Shown: positions 1-8,982 of the stretch, piece after piece | Layout of the letters: the number at the start of each line of letters is the position of its first letter | Position numbering within the stretch: the first letter of the stretch is position 1 | Source: Bacteroidales bacterium | Lineage (GTDB): Bacteria > Bacteroidota > Bacteroidia > Bacteroidales > WCHB1-69 | Assembly (NCBI GenBank): GCA_017394765.1 | Contig: JAFPXF010000021.1 | Coordinates: forward strand, 1 to 13,209 | Direction of reading: 5' to 3' | Length of the DNA: 13,209 bases | Translations under genes and position numbers: made by a program | The notes under the pieces: generated by a model | The model's input: only the letters and a program-made list of their open reading frames with translations | What the model was told of the DNA's origin: nothing | The model's database searches: none

Positions 1-1
1 C

Positions 2-1792
2 GACACCAAGAACGAGCAGAACAAGCACATGCACTCCATGCAGGAACTGATGCCCGAAACCTATAAGGAACTCTGCGAGGTGCGCCGCATCCTTGAAGAG
101 AACTACCACGATATGCTCGACATCGAGTTCACCATCCAGGACGGCAAGCTCTATATGCTGCAGTGCCGTGTCGGCAAACGCACCGGCGTGGCCGCTCTGA
201 CGATGGCTCTCGACATGCTGAAGGAAGGCCTCATCGACGAGAAGGAAGTCGTGATGCGCCTCACCCCCGAGCAACTTGACGAGCTGCTCCACCCGATCCT
301 CGACACCGCTGACGAGAAGAAGCACACCGTCATCGCCAAGGGTCTGCCCGCAGGTCCTGGTGGTGCCGTGGGCAAAATCGCCCTCACCAGCGAGAAGGCC
401 AAGGAGTACCGCGCCGCCAAGGTGGCCAACGTCCTGGTCCGCGAGGAAACCAACCCCGAAGACGTCGAGGGTATGCGTGCCGCCGACGGCATCCTGACCG
501 CCCGTGGCGGTATGACCTCCCACGCCGCCCTCGTGGCCCGTGGCTGGGGCAAGTGCTGCATCGTGGGCTGCGACGCCGTGAAGATCGACCTCGAGAACGG
601 TATCGTCAAGATTGGTGACCAGCAGTTCAAGGAGGGTGACACCATCAGTCTGAACGGCTCCAAGGGCTGGGTCTATGCCGAGCCCGTGGGGATGATCAAC
701 GCCACCGAGAACCCGCTCTTCCAGCAATTCATGGCACTGGTTGACAAATACCGCAAGATGGGTGTCCGCACCAACGCCGACAACCCCGAAGATGCCCAGA
801 ACGCCGTCAACTTCGGCGCCGAGGGTATCGGCCTGTTCCGTATCGAGCACATGTTCTACGGCAAGAACAGCGAAGAGCCTCTCGCCAAGCTGCGCAATAT
901 GATCCTCGCCAACACCACCGAGGAGCGTGTGGCCGCCCTCAACGAGCTGGAGCCGTACATCAAGAACGCCGCCAAGGGCACACTGAAGGTTTTGGACGGC
1001 AAGCCGCTGACCTTCCGCTTGATGGACCCGCCTTTGCACGAGTTCGTGCCTCACACCGAGGAGAAGCAGCGCGCCCTCGCCCAGGAGCGTGGCATCAGCT
1101 TCGAGGAGATCAAGAAGCGCATCGACGCCCTCAACGAGGTGAACCCGATGATGGGTCTGCGCGGTGTCCGTCTCGGCATCGTCTATCCCGAAATCACCGA
1201 AACCCAGTTCCGCGCCCTGTTCCAGGCTACCGCTGAATTGATGACGGAAGGTTTCGACCCGCATCTTGAGATCATGGTCCCGCTCACCATCAACGTCAAG
1301 GAGCTTGAGCACCAGAAGGCCATCGCCGACCGCGTGAAAGCAGAGGTGGAAGCCAAGTTCGGCGTCGAGATCAACTACCTTTATGGCACAATGATCGAGA
1401 TTCCGCGCGCCACCCTCGTGGCCGACCAGATTGCCAGCGTGGCCCAGTTCTTCAGCTTCGGCACCAACGACCTCACCCAGATGACCTTTGGCTTCAGCCG
1501 CGACGACGTGAACGCTATCGTGAAGGACTACATCGAGGAGAAGATCATCCCCGCCGACCCGTTCAACACCCTCGACCAGGAAGGCGTAGGCCAACTGGTG
1601 AAACTCGGTGTGGAGCGTGGCCGTGGCCAACGCGCCAACCTCAAGTGCGGTGTCTGCGGTGAACACGGCGGCGACCCCGCTTCCGTGCATTTCTTCTACA
1701 AGGCCGGTTTGAACTATGTCAGCTGCTCGCCGTTCCGCGTGCCCGTCGCACGTCTGGCCGCAGCACAGGCTGCCATTGAAGAAGAAAGATAA
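2..1792 (+). CDS. ppdK: Pyruvate, phosphate dikinase, 5'-truncated by the window edge
   Basis: Interconverts pyruvate + ATP + Pi and phosphoenolpyruvate + AMP + PPi in the cytosol; in anaerobic Bacteroidales it links glycolysis and gluconeogenesis. About 597 codons are present. The reading frame is open from base 2, and the ATG at 29 is internal, because the residues before it continue the family sequence. Visible landmarks are the end of the N-terminal nucleotide-binding part (LQCRVGKRTG), the swivelling phosphohistidine domain GGMTSHAALVARG with the catalytic His codon at 521-523, and the C-terminal TIM-barrel. The barrel shows GLFRIEHMFYG, MMGLRGVRLGI, GTNDLTQMTFGFSRDD and CGEHGGDP with the catalytic Cys codon at 1655-1657. 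Full-length members are near 900 residues, so roughly the first 300 lie upstream of the window. All C-terminal catalytic motifs are intact. GC-rich, strongly biased codons suggest high expression. It ends at a strong terminator. Confidence 0.97.
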   Translation, partial: DTKNEQNKHMHSMQELMPETYKELCEVRRILEENYHDMLDIEFTIQDGKLYMLQCRVGKRTGVAALTMALDMLKEGLIDEKEVVMRLTPEQLDELLHPILDTADEKKHTVIAKGLPAGPGGAVGKIALTSEKAKEYRAAKVANVLVREETNPEDVEGMRAADGILTARGGMTSHAALVARGWGKCCIVGCDAVKIDLENGIVKIGDQQFKEGDTISLNGSKGWVYAEPVGMINATENPLFQQFMALVDKYRKMGVRTNADNPEDAQNAVNFGAEGIGLFRIEHMFYGKNSEEPLAKLRNMILANTTEERVAALNELEPYIKNAAKGTLKVLDGKPLTFRLMDPPLHEFVPHTEEKQRALAQERGISFEEIKKRIDALNEVNPMMGLRGVRLGIVYPEITETQFRALFQATAELMTEGFDPHLEIMVPLTINVKELEHQKAIADRVKAEVEAKFGVEINYLYGTMIEIPRATLVADQIASVAQFFSFGTNDLTQMTFGFSRDDVNAIVKDYIEEKIIPADPFNTLDQEGVGQLVKLGVERGRGQRANLKCGVCGEHGGDPASVHFFYKAGLNYVSCSPFRVPVARLAAAQAAIEEER

Positions 1793-1810
1793 TCTGAAAT
1801 TTAGATTTTA

Positions 1811-1847
1811 AAAAAAAGGAGTTGGGTTTTTCTCAACTCCTTTTTTT
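1811..1847. terminator. Bidirectional intrinsic terminator
   Basis: A perfect stem GGAGTTG (1818-1824) / CAACTCC (1834-1840) is flanked by seven A on the left and seven T on the right, so the hairpin has a U-tract on either strand. It lies 19 bases after the ppdK stop and about 50 bases after the stop of the convergent nuclease gene, so it can end both transcripts. Confidence 0.9.
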
Positions 1848-1899
1848 ATTGTCTGATGCGGAAATTTGCGATTGAAATGCCCGCGTTTCCGGAAAACCG

Positions 1900-2730
1900 T
1901 CACATTTTCCAAGCGCCGAGGTCGTATTGGGCCTCGATGGCATCTTCCAAGTCGTCTTCCAATGCGGGGAAAAAGTCGATGCCCGCGAGGCGTTCCACCT
2001 CGTCGATGCTTTTGGCATAGTTGCGGAGCCGTTGGTGTCCGGGCTTGTTGTCGAAAACGAAGCCGATGGCTTGCCATTCGCCGTTGATACAACACAAAAG
2101 AACCTTGAAAAAGGCGTCGGGGACAGCCACATTGTTTCGGCCGATGACCTCGGGATTGTTGGACATGAGGGGACCGCATGCGATATAGAGGTTGCCGTAT
2201 TTCTCGGCCCAGACGCGTGCCTGTTCCTCCAGCATCTTCCAGTCGCCATCGTTAAGGTTGTGGTCTTGCGGGCAGACGTTGGAGAGGTAGAATGACTCGC
2301 GCATGGCGATGGAGTCCCATTTCATGTCGCCGGCGGGTGCCATGTGGCCACGGGTGTAGCTGGAACGGGAATAGTCGCGATAGGTCGGGCACACGCCTTT
2401 GACATCGGGGTCTGGCTCGAAATGGATGGCACGAGGGTGCTTGCCGCGCGTCTCTTCGCGCGTCAGTTCGTAGGCCACCCAGTTGGGCACGCACCAGTCG
2501 GGATTGTAACTGACGGTGTACCCGATGTGCTCGATGATCTGCTCGGGACGGTCGGCCGTGAGCTTCGGAAGCTCCAATAACCCGACTTCCGACTTCGGCG
2601 GTAAGGTGGATTGGGAAGCAGACTGTGCATCAGCCGTCTTTCCTTTGTTCTTGTTCAAAAAAACAAAGACTCCCGCCAAGAGCACGATGCCGATTAACAT
2701 TATCGTGGCGGATTTGTTGTTTCTCTTCAT
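1900..2730 (-). CDS. Membrane-anchored DNA/RNA non-specific endonuclease (NUC1-type)
   Basis: A 276-residue protein of the beta-beta-alpha-metal nuclease family that includes Serratia nuclease and NucA; such enzymes cut DNA and RNA with Mg2+. Residues 8-25 form one hydrophobic segment after MKRNNK, followed by a polar Ser/Gln/Pro-rich linker, so the enzyme is predicted to be exported but tethered to the inner membrane, or released by signal cleavage. The catalytic motif is TRGHMAPAGDM at 126-136, with His129 as the expected general base. The metal-binding helix follows as LSNVCPQDHNLNDGDW at 149-164, with Asn151 and Asn160 in the expected places. The classical DRGH is TRGH here. The start at 2730 gives a short basic n-region before the membrane segment. 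Extracellular nucleic-acid use or envelope defence is a possible role. Neighbouring sbcDC is divergent and separately promoted. Confidence 0.88.
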   Translation of the reverse strand: MKRNNKSATIMLIGIVLLAGVFVFLNKNKGKTADAQSASQSTLPPKSEVGLLELPKLTADRPEQIIEHIGYTVSYNPDWCVPNWVAYELTREETRGKHPRAIHFEPDPDVKGVCPTYRDYSRSSYTRGHMAPAGDMKWDSIAMRESFYLSNVCPQDHNLNDGDWKMLEEQARVWAEKYGNLYIACGPLMSNNPEVIGRNNVAVPDAFFKVLLCCINGEWQAIGFVFDNKPGHQRLRNYAKSIDEVERLAGIDFFPALEDDLEDAIEAQYDLGAWKM

Positions 2731-2744
2731 ATCCTGTTTATTTT

Positions 2745-2752
2745 CAAATATA
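2745..2752 (-). promoter_or_regulatory. Bacteroidota-type -7 box for the nuclease gene
   Basis: On the minus strand the octamer is TATATTTG, matching the Bacteroidales -7 consensus TAnnTTTG. A TTTG that could serve as the -33 element lies at 2777-2780, a slightly long 24-base spacing. The box ends 14 bases before the nuclease ATG, which implies a very short leader. Confidence 0.5.
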
Positions 2753-2829
2753 TAGAAAAATCCATTTTGGATGTTGCAAAAATAAGAAATAATTGTTCCG
2801 CAGATATCGTAAAAACATCTTTTTTTGGA

Positions 2830-2837
2830 TATATTTG
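2830..2837 (+). promoter_or_regulatory. Bacteroidota-type -7 box for sbcDC
   Basis: TATATTTG followed by C matches TAnnTTTG. It lies 55 bases before the sbcD ATG at 2893. No convincing -33 TTTG is seen at the usual distance. It forms a divergent promoter pair with the nuclease promoter in the 162-base intergenic region. Confidence 0.5.
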
Positions 2838-2892
2838 CAGAGTTCTAAAAATTAATGTCAGACTTTTTTATGGACAATTTAAATTTTTGAGT

Positions 2893-4128
2893 ATGAAGAT
2901 TTTACACACAAGCGACTGGCATCTGGGCCATACACTCTACGAGCATGACCGTATGGTGGAGCATGAAGACTTCCTCCGTCAACTGAAAACCATTGCCGAT
3001 GAACAACGCCCCGACGCATTGTTGGTTTGCGGTGACATTTTCGATCGTGTGGCCGCCCCCGTGGCTGCGCGGGAGCTGTATGTGCGGGCGTTGCTCGACA
3101 TGCACGATACATGCCCTGACATGCAAATCATCGTCACGGCCGGCAACCATGATGGCAAGTCGGCACTCGAGACCGAGGGCCTCATCTGGAACCGCCTGCA
3201 TGTGAGGGTGATAGGGCAAGTTGAATTCGATGACGACGGGCAAGTCAACTTCGACCGGCATATTGTGGAAATCCGCGATGCACAGGGCGCTCTGCAGGGT
3301 TTTGTGGCTGCTGTGCCTCACATCTATGAATACGGCTATCCCCAAATGGGGGATGCCATGGACAAACAGGACCGGCAGGGGATTTTCTTCCGGACCTTGC
3401 TTGACAAGGTCGCGGAGCGAAACCCCGACAACTTGCCGGTGGTGCTTTCGGCGCACTTGGCCATGGCGGGTGGCAACTTTGCAGGACATGCGTTCCATGA
3501 CTCCATCGGCGGCATCGACACGGTGAAGCAGGAGCAACTCGGCAAAGGCGGCTATGACTACTTGGCTTTGGGACATATTCACAGCCCGCAAACGCTCCCG
3601 GACAGCAACCCTGTGGCTCGCTACTGCGGCACCCCCATTGCCATCTCCTTCGACGAGACAGGGCATCATGGTGTCACGATGGTGACCCTCGGGAAGGGTG
3701 AACCGCCTGTCATCGAGGAAATGGAAATCCGCAATCTGAAGCCCTTGCTTACCTTACCCGTCAAGCCAACCCTCTTCGAAGATGCCCTGCAGGAGTTGCG
3801 CGAGTTTCCCGATGCCGAATCTGCCTATATCCGTCTCAACGTGCTTCTTGACGGCCCGCTTCCCCCCAACCATATTGAGCGGATTTTGCAGGTCCTTGAC
3901 AGGAAAAAGGGCGAGTACTGTTGTATGGTGACCTCTTTGCCGGACAGGGAAGAGAAAAGTGAAGAGTATTCGGATCTGAAGCATGTCGATGCCGACAATA
4001 TGCCGGAGCCGGAGGAATTGGCGGAACTTTTTTTCCAGAAAAAATACAATGTTTCCATGGATGCCGACCTTGCGGAATTGCTACGAAAAGCCATAGAAGT
4101 TGCCCAAAAAAATGAAATCGAACATTAA
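2893..4128 (+). CDS. sbcD: Exonuclease subunit SbcD (Mre11-type phosphoesterase)
   Basis: A 411-residue nuclease subunit of the SbcCD complex, which trims blocked DNA ends and cuts hairpins with Mn2+ under control of the SbcC ATPase. The calcineurin-like phosphoesterase motifs are in order: D8-W-H10 in TSDWHLGH, GDIFD at 47-51, GNHD at 84-87, the LSAHLAMAGG segment, and GHIH at 227-230. The C-terminal third (about 280-411) is the less conserved capping and SbcC-binding part. The frame stays open upstream to an ATG at 2767, but the family N-terminus is MKILHTSDWHLGH and the putative promoter lies inside that extension, so 2893 is the start. The stop is 15 bases before sbcC, which indicates one transcript. 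Confidence 0.96.
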   Translation: MKILHTSDWHLGHTLYEHDRMVEHEDFLRQLKTIADEQRPDALLVCGDIFDRVAAPVAARELYVRALLDMHDTCPDMQIIVTAGNHDGKSALETEGLIWNRLHVRVIGQVEFDDDGQVNFDRHIVEIRDAQGALQGFVAAVPHIYEYGYPQMGDAMDKQDRQGIFFRTLLDKVAERNPDNLPVVLSAHLAMAGGNFAGHAFHDSIGGIDTVKQEQLGKGGYDYLALGHIHSPQTLPDSNPVARYCGTPIAISFDETGHHGVTMVTLGKGEPPVIEEMEIRNLKPLLTLPVKPTLFEDALQELREFPDAESAYIRLNVLLDGPLPPNHIERILQVLDRKKGEYCCMVTSLPDREEKSEEYSDLKHVDADNMPEPEELAELFFQKKYNVSMDADLAELLRKAIEVAQKNEIEH

Positions 4129-4143
4129 ACAAAACAGACTGTT

Positions 4144-7100
4144 ATGAAACTCAAAAAATTGATTATAAAGAATATTGCATCCATAGAGGATGCTGTGTTG
4201 AAATTTGACGCGGCACCGCTTGGCGATGCACGCATTTTCCTCATCGGAGGTGATACCGGCAGCGGGAAGAGCACTATTCTCGACGCCATCTGTCTGGCCC
4301 TCTATGATGATACTCCAAGGTTGAATCAGGCCAACCACAAGAAAAACGACTATGGCAATGACAACATTTCCGCGCGGGACACGCGTAACCTGATGCGACA
4401 CGGCGCCAAAGAAGCCATGGCCCAACTCCTCTTCGAAGGCGATGACGGCAAAATGTATGATGCCGTCTGGTCTGCCCGCCGTACGAAAAATTTCACCCTC
4501 GACAACACCAAACGCTCCCTCGCCGTTGACGGACGCCCTGTTGACAAAAAGGAGATAGAGACCGTCATTTTAAAAGCTGTCGGACTTGATTTCAAGCAGT
4601 TTTGCCGCGTCACCATGCTCGCCCAAGGGCAGTTTACCCAATTCCTCAAGAGCGACGAGAATAAAAAGGCTGAAATCTTGGAAAAGATGACAAAAACCGA
4701 ACGCTACAGCGAGATTGGCAAGACAGTCTTCCAGATGTGCAAGGAGGCACAGAATGCCTATGAACTCGAGAAAAGCAAATCGGAAGGTGTGCAGCTGCTC
4801 TCGGAAGAGGAAAAAGGAGAGCTTGTCGAAAAGCTGTCCAGGGATAGGGAAGAGGTTGTCAAGTGCAACATCGCGAACGATCAGTTTGCGGAAAAGAAAA
4901 AGTGGCTGGAAGATGACCTGAAGAACGAAAATGCCCTGAATGAGGCCAAACGGCAATTGGACAGTTGCGAAGATGTCACTTCGTCCAAGCAGTTCGCAGA
5001 CGAGGAACGTCTCATCGCTGACTGGGACCTGTCGCGCGAGGCGCGCACTTGGGTCGGCGACTTGGCAAGGCGACAGGAAATGCTCGACATTATCGTAAGT
5101 CAGAAAGAGCCCAACGCACAGTCCATCCTCGCCTCCCTGCGACAGGCATTGCGTTCTTTCGATAGCCTTGTCGAAGCGGAGCGGCAGCGGCTTTCCACCC
5201 TGCAGAACGCTCTTGAGGTGGCTGCCGTGCACAAACAGATGTATGACAATGCCCAGTCTATCAAGACAACATTGGATGAGACCCTCACACAACGCCAGTC
5301 CAAAACCGTTGAAGAAAAGAACCTCGCCAAACTTGAACAGGCCCTGCCCATACTGACGGAAGAGATTCAGCGGAAACAAGCCCTTTTCAACGCGGCACAG
5401 GCATCCCGTGATGAAAAACATCAAGAGGTGGAGAAAGCCGAAGAGGTGCTCAAGGCCATGAAGCCGCAGGAGCTGGCGCGCGCGCGCGAAGAGGTTGACA
5501 GGCAAACCGTGCTTCTTCGAGAGGCTGAAGAGGCTGTGAACAAATTGGAGAAAGCCTTCTCTAACCAAATAGCTGCACAACAGGCACTCACGGAAAACCA
5601 AACGCTCATGGAAACGGAACAAGAGAAGAAGAACAAAGGGGATATCGTGGAAAATGAGCGCCAATGCGCATACGACACGGCCCGACAAGCTTACGAACAG
5701 GCCAAACTCGCCATCGCGGACGAGGTTGAGCGTCTGCGTGCCCAGTTGAAAGTGGGTGATACGTGTCCCGTGTGCGGCCAGAAAATTGACATGCTGCTCT
5801 CTTCCGAAAAAGCTCGCAAGACATTGGATGCTCTGGCGGTGCCGCTGGAGGAGAGCGAAAAACGCCTCCAAGAAGCAAAAGCAGCGGTCAAGGTATCCCA
5901 GAAAATCATAGAGGATTGCCATAAAAAAGCACCCTCATTGGCAAGTGCCGTGAAAAGTGCCGAGGTTCTTGTCGCGGCTGCATCGGAAACAGCAAAAGCC
6001 AGCTGCACTGCCGCGGCCATCACCTTAGAGGATGCCTCAACGGCAAGCATTGACAATGTCCGAGCTTTCTTGAAATCGAGGTTTGCAGAAATTGAGACCA
6101 CGAAGAGACGCTTGAATGAGCAACAGGAATCCATAAACGGGCAAAACGAACTTATCAAGACTCTGAAGGATGAGGAGAACACAATGATCCAAAATCTTAA
6201 TGCCGCCGACAAAGCCGCGAATGATGCCATACAGTCCGAGAAAACCCAAAAACTGCAAATCGGCAACCTCAAAGAATCCATCCGGCAACGCGATGACGAG
6301 ATTTCTCAGCGCATAGGGCATGTTGCGCAGTACATGACTGACCCGGCGTGGCAGTCCGCCTGGGAGGCAAAACCAAAGGAGTATGTGGACAATTTGATGG
6401 CCATGGCACATCAGTATGCGAAACTGGGGGAGGAAATCACCATGTTGTCCCACAAAATCGACACGGATGAGGACAAGCGTGCACGCTTGAATGAGCAAGA
6501 CAACCAAGTCAGGGAATTGTGGCCCGGCTGGGACAGCGACTTGATGTCTGTCACCCCGCTTACCGATGTGCCGAAAGATATAGAGAGCCGGTGGCAGAAA
6601 TTCGTGGCCGATGCCACAAAATTACTGGAACAGAAGGAAAACTGCCGACAGGAGATCCTCAATCTTAAACAAAAGCTGGAGGAATTCCATGCGACCACCT
6701 CCGTTGACGAAACACGTCTGCAGGAAATCTCCCGTTTTCAGAGCATGGATGAAGTCAAGAAAAGCCATACAAAACTCAAAGATGACCTTGCCGCTGCCAA
6801 GACGAATCATGCTACCATATTGAAAATCCATGCAGAGCATCATGGTGCAGCACATCCTGCCATAGAAGAGGGCGAGACGGTGGAGACGTTGCAACAATCT
6901 CTGCTGAGTGGCAATGAGCGGCTCAAAACCTTAAACCAAAGTATTGGTGCAATAGAAACGAAGTTGGAGAATGATAGGAAGGAGACTGAGCGTTTGCAGG
7001 ATATCCTGAAAAAAGTCGAGGAACTGAAGTCTCATGCCGAGAACTGGAAGAAACTGGACAATCTCTTCGGCGGCTCCGACGGTGCCAAATTTCGCAACAT

Positions 7101-7554
7101 TGCGCAGAGTTTTCTGCTGGAGAACTTGTTGCGGAGCGCGAACCATTACCTGCAGGATCTCACCAAGCGATACCGGCTGGAGTGCATCCCCGGCACGCTC
7201 ACGATCAGCCTGCGCGACCAGTACATGCCCGACATGGTCAGCCCTGTGGACACGCTTAGCGGCGGGGAGGGCTTTCTGGTGTCATTGGCCCTTGCTTTGG
7301 CCTTGGCTTCCATGAGTCGTCAAGGCATCACCATGGACACACTGTTCATCGACGAGGGGTTCGGCACGCTCAGCGACAATGAAATGGACACCGTCATGGC
7401 CTTGTTGGAGCGACTCCAGGAGAGGAAGGGCCGGCGTGTGGGCATCATCAGCCATGTCAAGGAGCTGCGCGAGCGCATCCCCGTACATGTGGAGGTAAGC
7501 CGCATCGACCCCACCCGAAGCGGAATTACTGTCAGGGATACTACACGTGCGTAA
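4144..7554 (+). CDS. sbcC: Exonuclease subunit SbcC (Rad50-type ATPase)
   Basis: An 1136-residue SMC-like ATPase that pairs with SbcD to recognise and process DNA ends and hairpins. The N-terminal half-domain has Walker A GGDTGSGKST at 35-44 and the Q-loop LAQGQF at 159-164. Two long Glu/Lys/Gln-rich heptad regions, about 190-530 and 550-970, form the antiparallel coiled coil. At its tip CPVC (541-544) is the zinc hook that joins two SbcC molecules. The C-terminal half-domain has the ABC signature LSGGE (1038-1042), Walker B FIDEGFGTL with D1070 and E1071, and a switch His1104 in IISHV. Length and order are typical and nothing is missing. It is the second gene of the sbcDC operon. The downstream minus-strand gene converges with only 31 bases between stops, and I see no clear terminator there. 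Confidence 0.96.
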   Translation: MKLKKLIIKNIASIEDAVLKFDAAPLGDARIFLIGGDTGSGKSTILDAICLALYDDTPRLNQANHKKNDYGNDNISARDTRNLMRHGAKEAMAQLLFEGDDGKMYDAVWSARRTKNFTLDNTKRSLAVDGRPVDKKEIETVILKAVGLDFKQFCRVTMLAQGQFTQFLKSDENKKAEILEKMTKTERYSEIGKTVFQMCKEAQNAYELEKSKSEGVQLLSEEEKGELVEKLSRDREEVVKCNIANDQFAEKKKWLEDDLKNENALNEAKRQLDSCEDVTSSKQFADEERLIADWDLSREARTWVGDLARRQEMLDIIVSQKEPNAQSILASLRQALRSFDSLVEAERQRLSTLQNALEVAAVHKQMYDNAQSIKTTLDETLTQRQSKTVEEKNLAKLEQALPILTEEIQRKQALFNAAQASRDEKHQEVEKAEEVLKAMKPQELARAREEVDRQTVLLREAEEAVNKLEKAFSNQIAAQQALTENQTLMETEQEKKNKGDIVENERQCAYDTARQAYEQAKLAIADEVERLRAQLKVGDTCPVCGQKIDMLLSSEKARKTLDALAVPLEESEKRLQEAKAAVKVSQKIIEDCHKKAPSLASAVKSAEVLVAAASETAKASCTAAAITLEDASTASIDNVRAFLKSRFAEIETTKRRLNEQQESINGQNELIKTLKDEENTMIQNLNAADKAANDAIQSEKTQKLQIGNLKESIRQRDDEISQRIGHVAQYMTDPAWQSAWEAKPKEYVDNLMAMAHQYAKLGEEITMLSHKIDTDEDKRARLNEQDNQVRELWPGWDSDLMSVTPLTDVPKDIESRWQKFVADATKLLEQKENCRQEILNLKQKLEEFHATTSVDETRLQEISRFQSMDEVKKSHTKLKDDLAAAKTNHATILKIHAEHHGAAHPAIEEGETVETLQQSLLSGNERLKTLNQSIGAIETKLENDRKETERLQDILKKVEELKSHAENWKKLDNLFGGSDGAKFRNIAQSFLLENLLRSANHYLQDLTKRYRLECIPGTLTISLRDQYMPDMVSPVDTLSGGEGFLVSLALALALASMSRQGITMDTLFIDEGFGTLSDNEMDTVMALLERLQERKGRRVGIISHVKELRERIPVHVEVSRIDPTRSGITVRDTTRA
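5476..5488. repeat. Alternating GC run inside sbcC
   Basis: Thirteen bases of strictly alternating G and C encode Ala-Arg-Ala-Arg in the N-terminal coiled-coil arm of SbcC. It is the longest dinucleotide run I noticed in the window. A two-base slip here would shift the frame. Confidence 0.9.
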
Positions 7555-7585
7555 GGTGTTGGTTTTCAGGTGGGTGAAATGATCT

Positions 7586-8971
7586 CTAACGCAAGTTTTT
7601 GGAAATCAAGTCTTTGTTTCTGGAAATGGGCAGACGTTTTCCGTTCAGGTCCTCGAGATACTTCTCGGGATTCTCATGGAGCAAATAGATGGCATCCTCA
7701 TATAGGATTTGTTCCAGGCTTTTCTGACTCTTTTTCGCATCCTCAAGGATATTGGCATATAATTTCGGCTTTGATTTGATGGATGATATAACAAGGTTGG
7801 CCGCAGAGTCTATTTGGGCTTTGTCGTAGCAGAGATGCAATAAAGCTCTGGAGAGGAATTTGCTGCCGAATTCATAAAGTTGCGTTGTGTTATAGATGAG
7901 CATGATATAGTCTGTTCGCATCAGCTCCTGTTCAAGGTCCAAATCCAACGTGGCAGTGTTCGCGGAATCAAAATATACGATGTAGTTGTAGTACCAGTAT
8001 GGGTGATTCCGGAAAATGTCATGCAAAGGGATGTTATTGGCGATATTCCAGAAAAAGGAGTCTCCAATGGTCAGCAAATAGGGCTTGACAGCGGTGGTGT
8101 CTTCTATGGCTTTTACTTGTGTGTACCAGTATTGCGTCGATTGTATGGGAAAAAACAAATTGAGGAGTTCTTCCAGATCATTGTCGGGTTGGCGGGGTTC
8201 CGACTGATATTTTTCACCAATGTCAAGATTAACGAGATTCTGGTCTCCCAGAATCTCCATATACCGGATAATGGAATCAAAAGCATGGATGGAAGCGATG
8301 TTGCTCCAGTGGGTACCCGTTTTCGAGAACAGAGGATAATCGACAGAATCTTTGGCGTTCTGAAAAACCGTCACATTGTCAATGTAGTTTATCCCACGTT
8401 TATCGAACATTCTTTTATAGTAGTCGTAGGCATGGAGGCCGTCGGGATGAAAGTATTTCCTGTTTTTTTGCAGATATTCCGGATAAATCACATCTTTTCC
8501 GGGATTTATGACAACGAAAAGATGAATGTCATGCTCGTCCAGCAGTTTTTGCACTTTCCAAAGACGCAGGGCCTCGGTTTCGAAAGCCTTTCTCATGGCA
8601 ACCGTGTCATCGGTGTGTTGGTACATTAGGCTCTCGTAATGGTCCCTGACATACACCTCCTCAAACAGCCAGTCTTTTTTTCCACGCACTACATTGTCGT
8701 TGTTCGTTTCCCGGAAACAGCTCCAGAGATATTGGTTGTACATCCTGACCAGCCACTCACGGAAGCCGAAATGATCTTGGAGATAACTGTCCACATGGCT
8801 TTGAAAAGAACCGTCAACGTAGTTCTTTAATGTGAGCTTCGGTTTTTCTGTTTCGGTGGTGACCCCATGGAGCGGTTCGAGTCGGATCAAACCGGTGATG
8901 GTTTGCATTAAAAAGACAACCATGACAGCTATCGTGCCTATAAACAGTATCTTGTGAAAATGCTTTTTCAT
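7586..8971 (-). CDS. SGNH/AlgX-like O-acetylation partner of MBOAT
   Basis: A 461-residue predicted envelope protein. Residues 8-25 form a single N-terminal hydrophobic segment after a basic MKKHFHK, so the body is expected on the periplasmic face. The body resembles the AlgJ/AlgX/PatB-type SGNH fold, which completes acetyl transfer from a membrane acyltransferase to a polysaccharide. Supporting motifs are GKKDWLFEE near 97-105, TGTHWS at 218-223 (the His-bearing block) and TIGDSFFW at 301-308, where Ser305 would be the nucleophile. AlgJ and AlgX more often have DTHW, so GTHW may be a subfamily variant. The frame is open upstream to an ATG at 9124, but that overlaps the preceding gene and delays the signal segment, so ATG 8971 is used. 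It starts 11 bases after the MBOAT stop, in the same operon. Substrate unknown. Confidence 0.82.
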   Translation of the reverse strand: MKKHFHKILFIGTIAVMVVFLMQTITGLIRLEPLHGVTTETEKPKLTLKNYVDGSFQSHVDSYLQDHFGFREWLVRMYNQYLWSCFRETNNDNVVRGKKDWLFEEVYVRDHYESLMYQHTDDTVAMRKAFETEALRLWKVQKLLDEHDIHLFVVINPGKDVIYPEYLQKNRKYFHPDGLHAYDYYKRMFDKRGINYIDNVTVFQNAKDSVDYPLFSKTGTHWSNIASIHAFDSIIRYMEILGDQNLVNLDIGEKYQSEPRQPDNDLEELLNLFFPIQSTQYWYTQVKAIEDTTAVKPYLLTIGDSFFWNIANNIPLHDIFRNHPYWYYNYIVYFDSANTATLDLDLEQELMRTDYIMLIYNTTQLYEFGSKFLSRALLHLCYDKAQIDSAANLVISSIKSKPKLYANILEDAKKSQKSLEQILYEDAIYLLHENPEKYLEDLNGKRLPISRNKDLISKNLR

Positions 8972-8982
8972 GGTTGTCGTTA

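Noticed and set aside
1886..1895. Ten-base palindrome TTTCCGGAAA after the nuclease stop
   Set aside because: It is short and isolated, with no U-tract and no second copy; it could be chance.
2767..2892. 42-codon upstream extension of sbcD
   Set aside because: The family N-terminus begins at MKILHTSDWH (2893), the extension is AT-rich without protein character, and it contains the putative promoter box.
2902..3669. 255-codon open frame antisense to sbcD
   Set aside because: It is a shadow of the sbcD coding sequence, with no motif and no promoter.
4570..5922. 450-codon open frame antisense to sbcC
   Set aside because: It lies wholly within the coiled-coil coding region on the opposite strand. 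Long antisense frames are expected from biased codons, and the translation has no recognisable domain.
1900..7554. Nuclease plus SbcDC as a defence island
   Set aside because: SbcDC is ordinary housekeeping repair, the nuclease is separately promoted and envelope-directed, and no restriction, toxin-antitoxin, CRISPR or other defence gene is present.
7880..8629. 249-codon plus-strand frame within the SGNH/AlgX-like gene
   Set aside because: It is opposite to a gene with clear family motifs and signal-anchor, and its own translation shows no family features.
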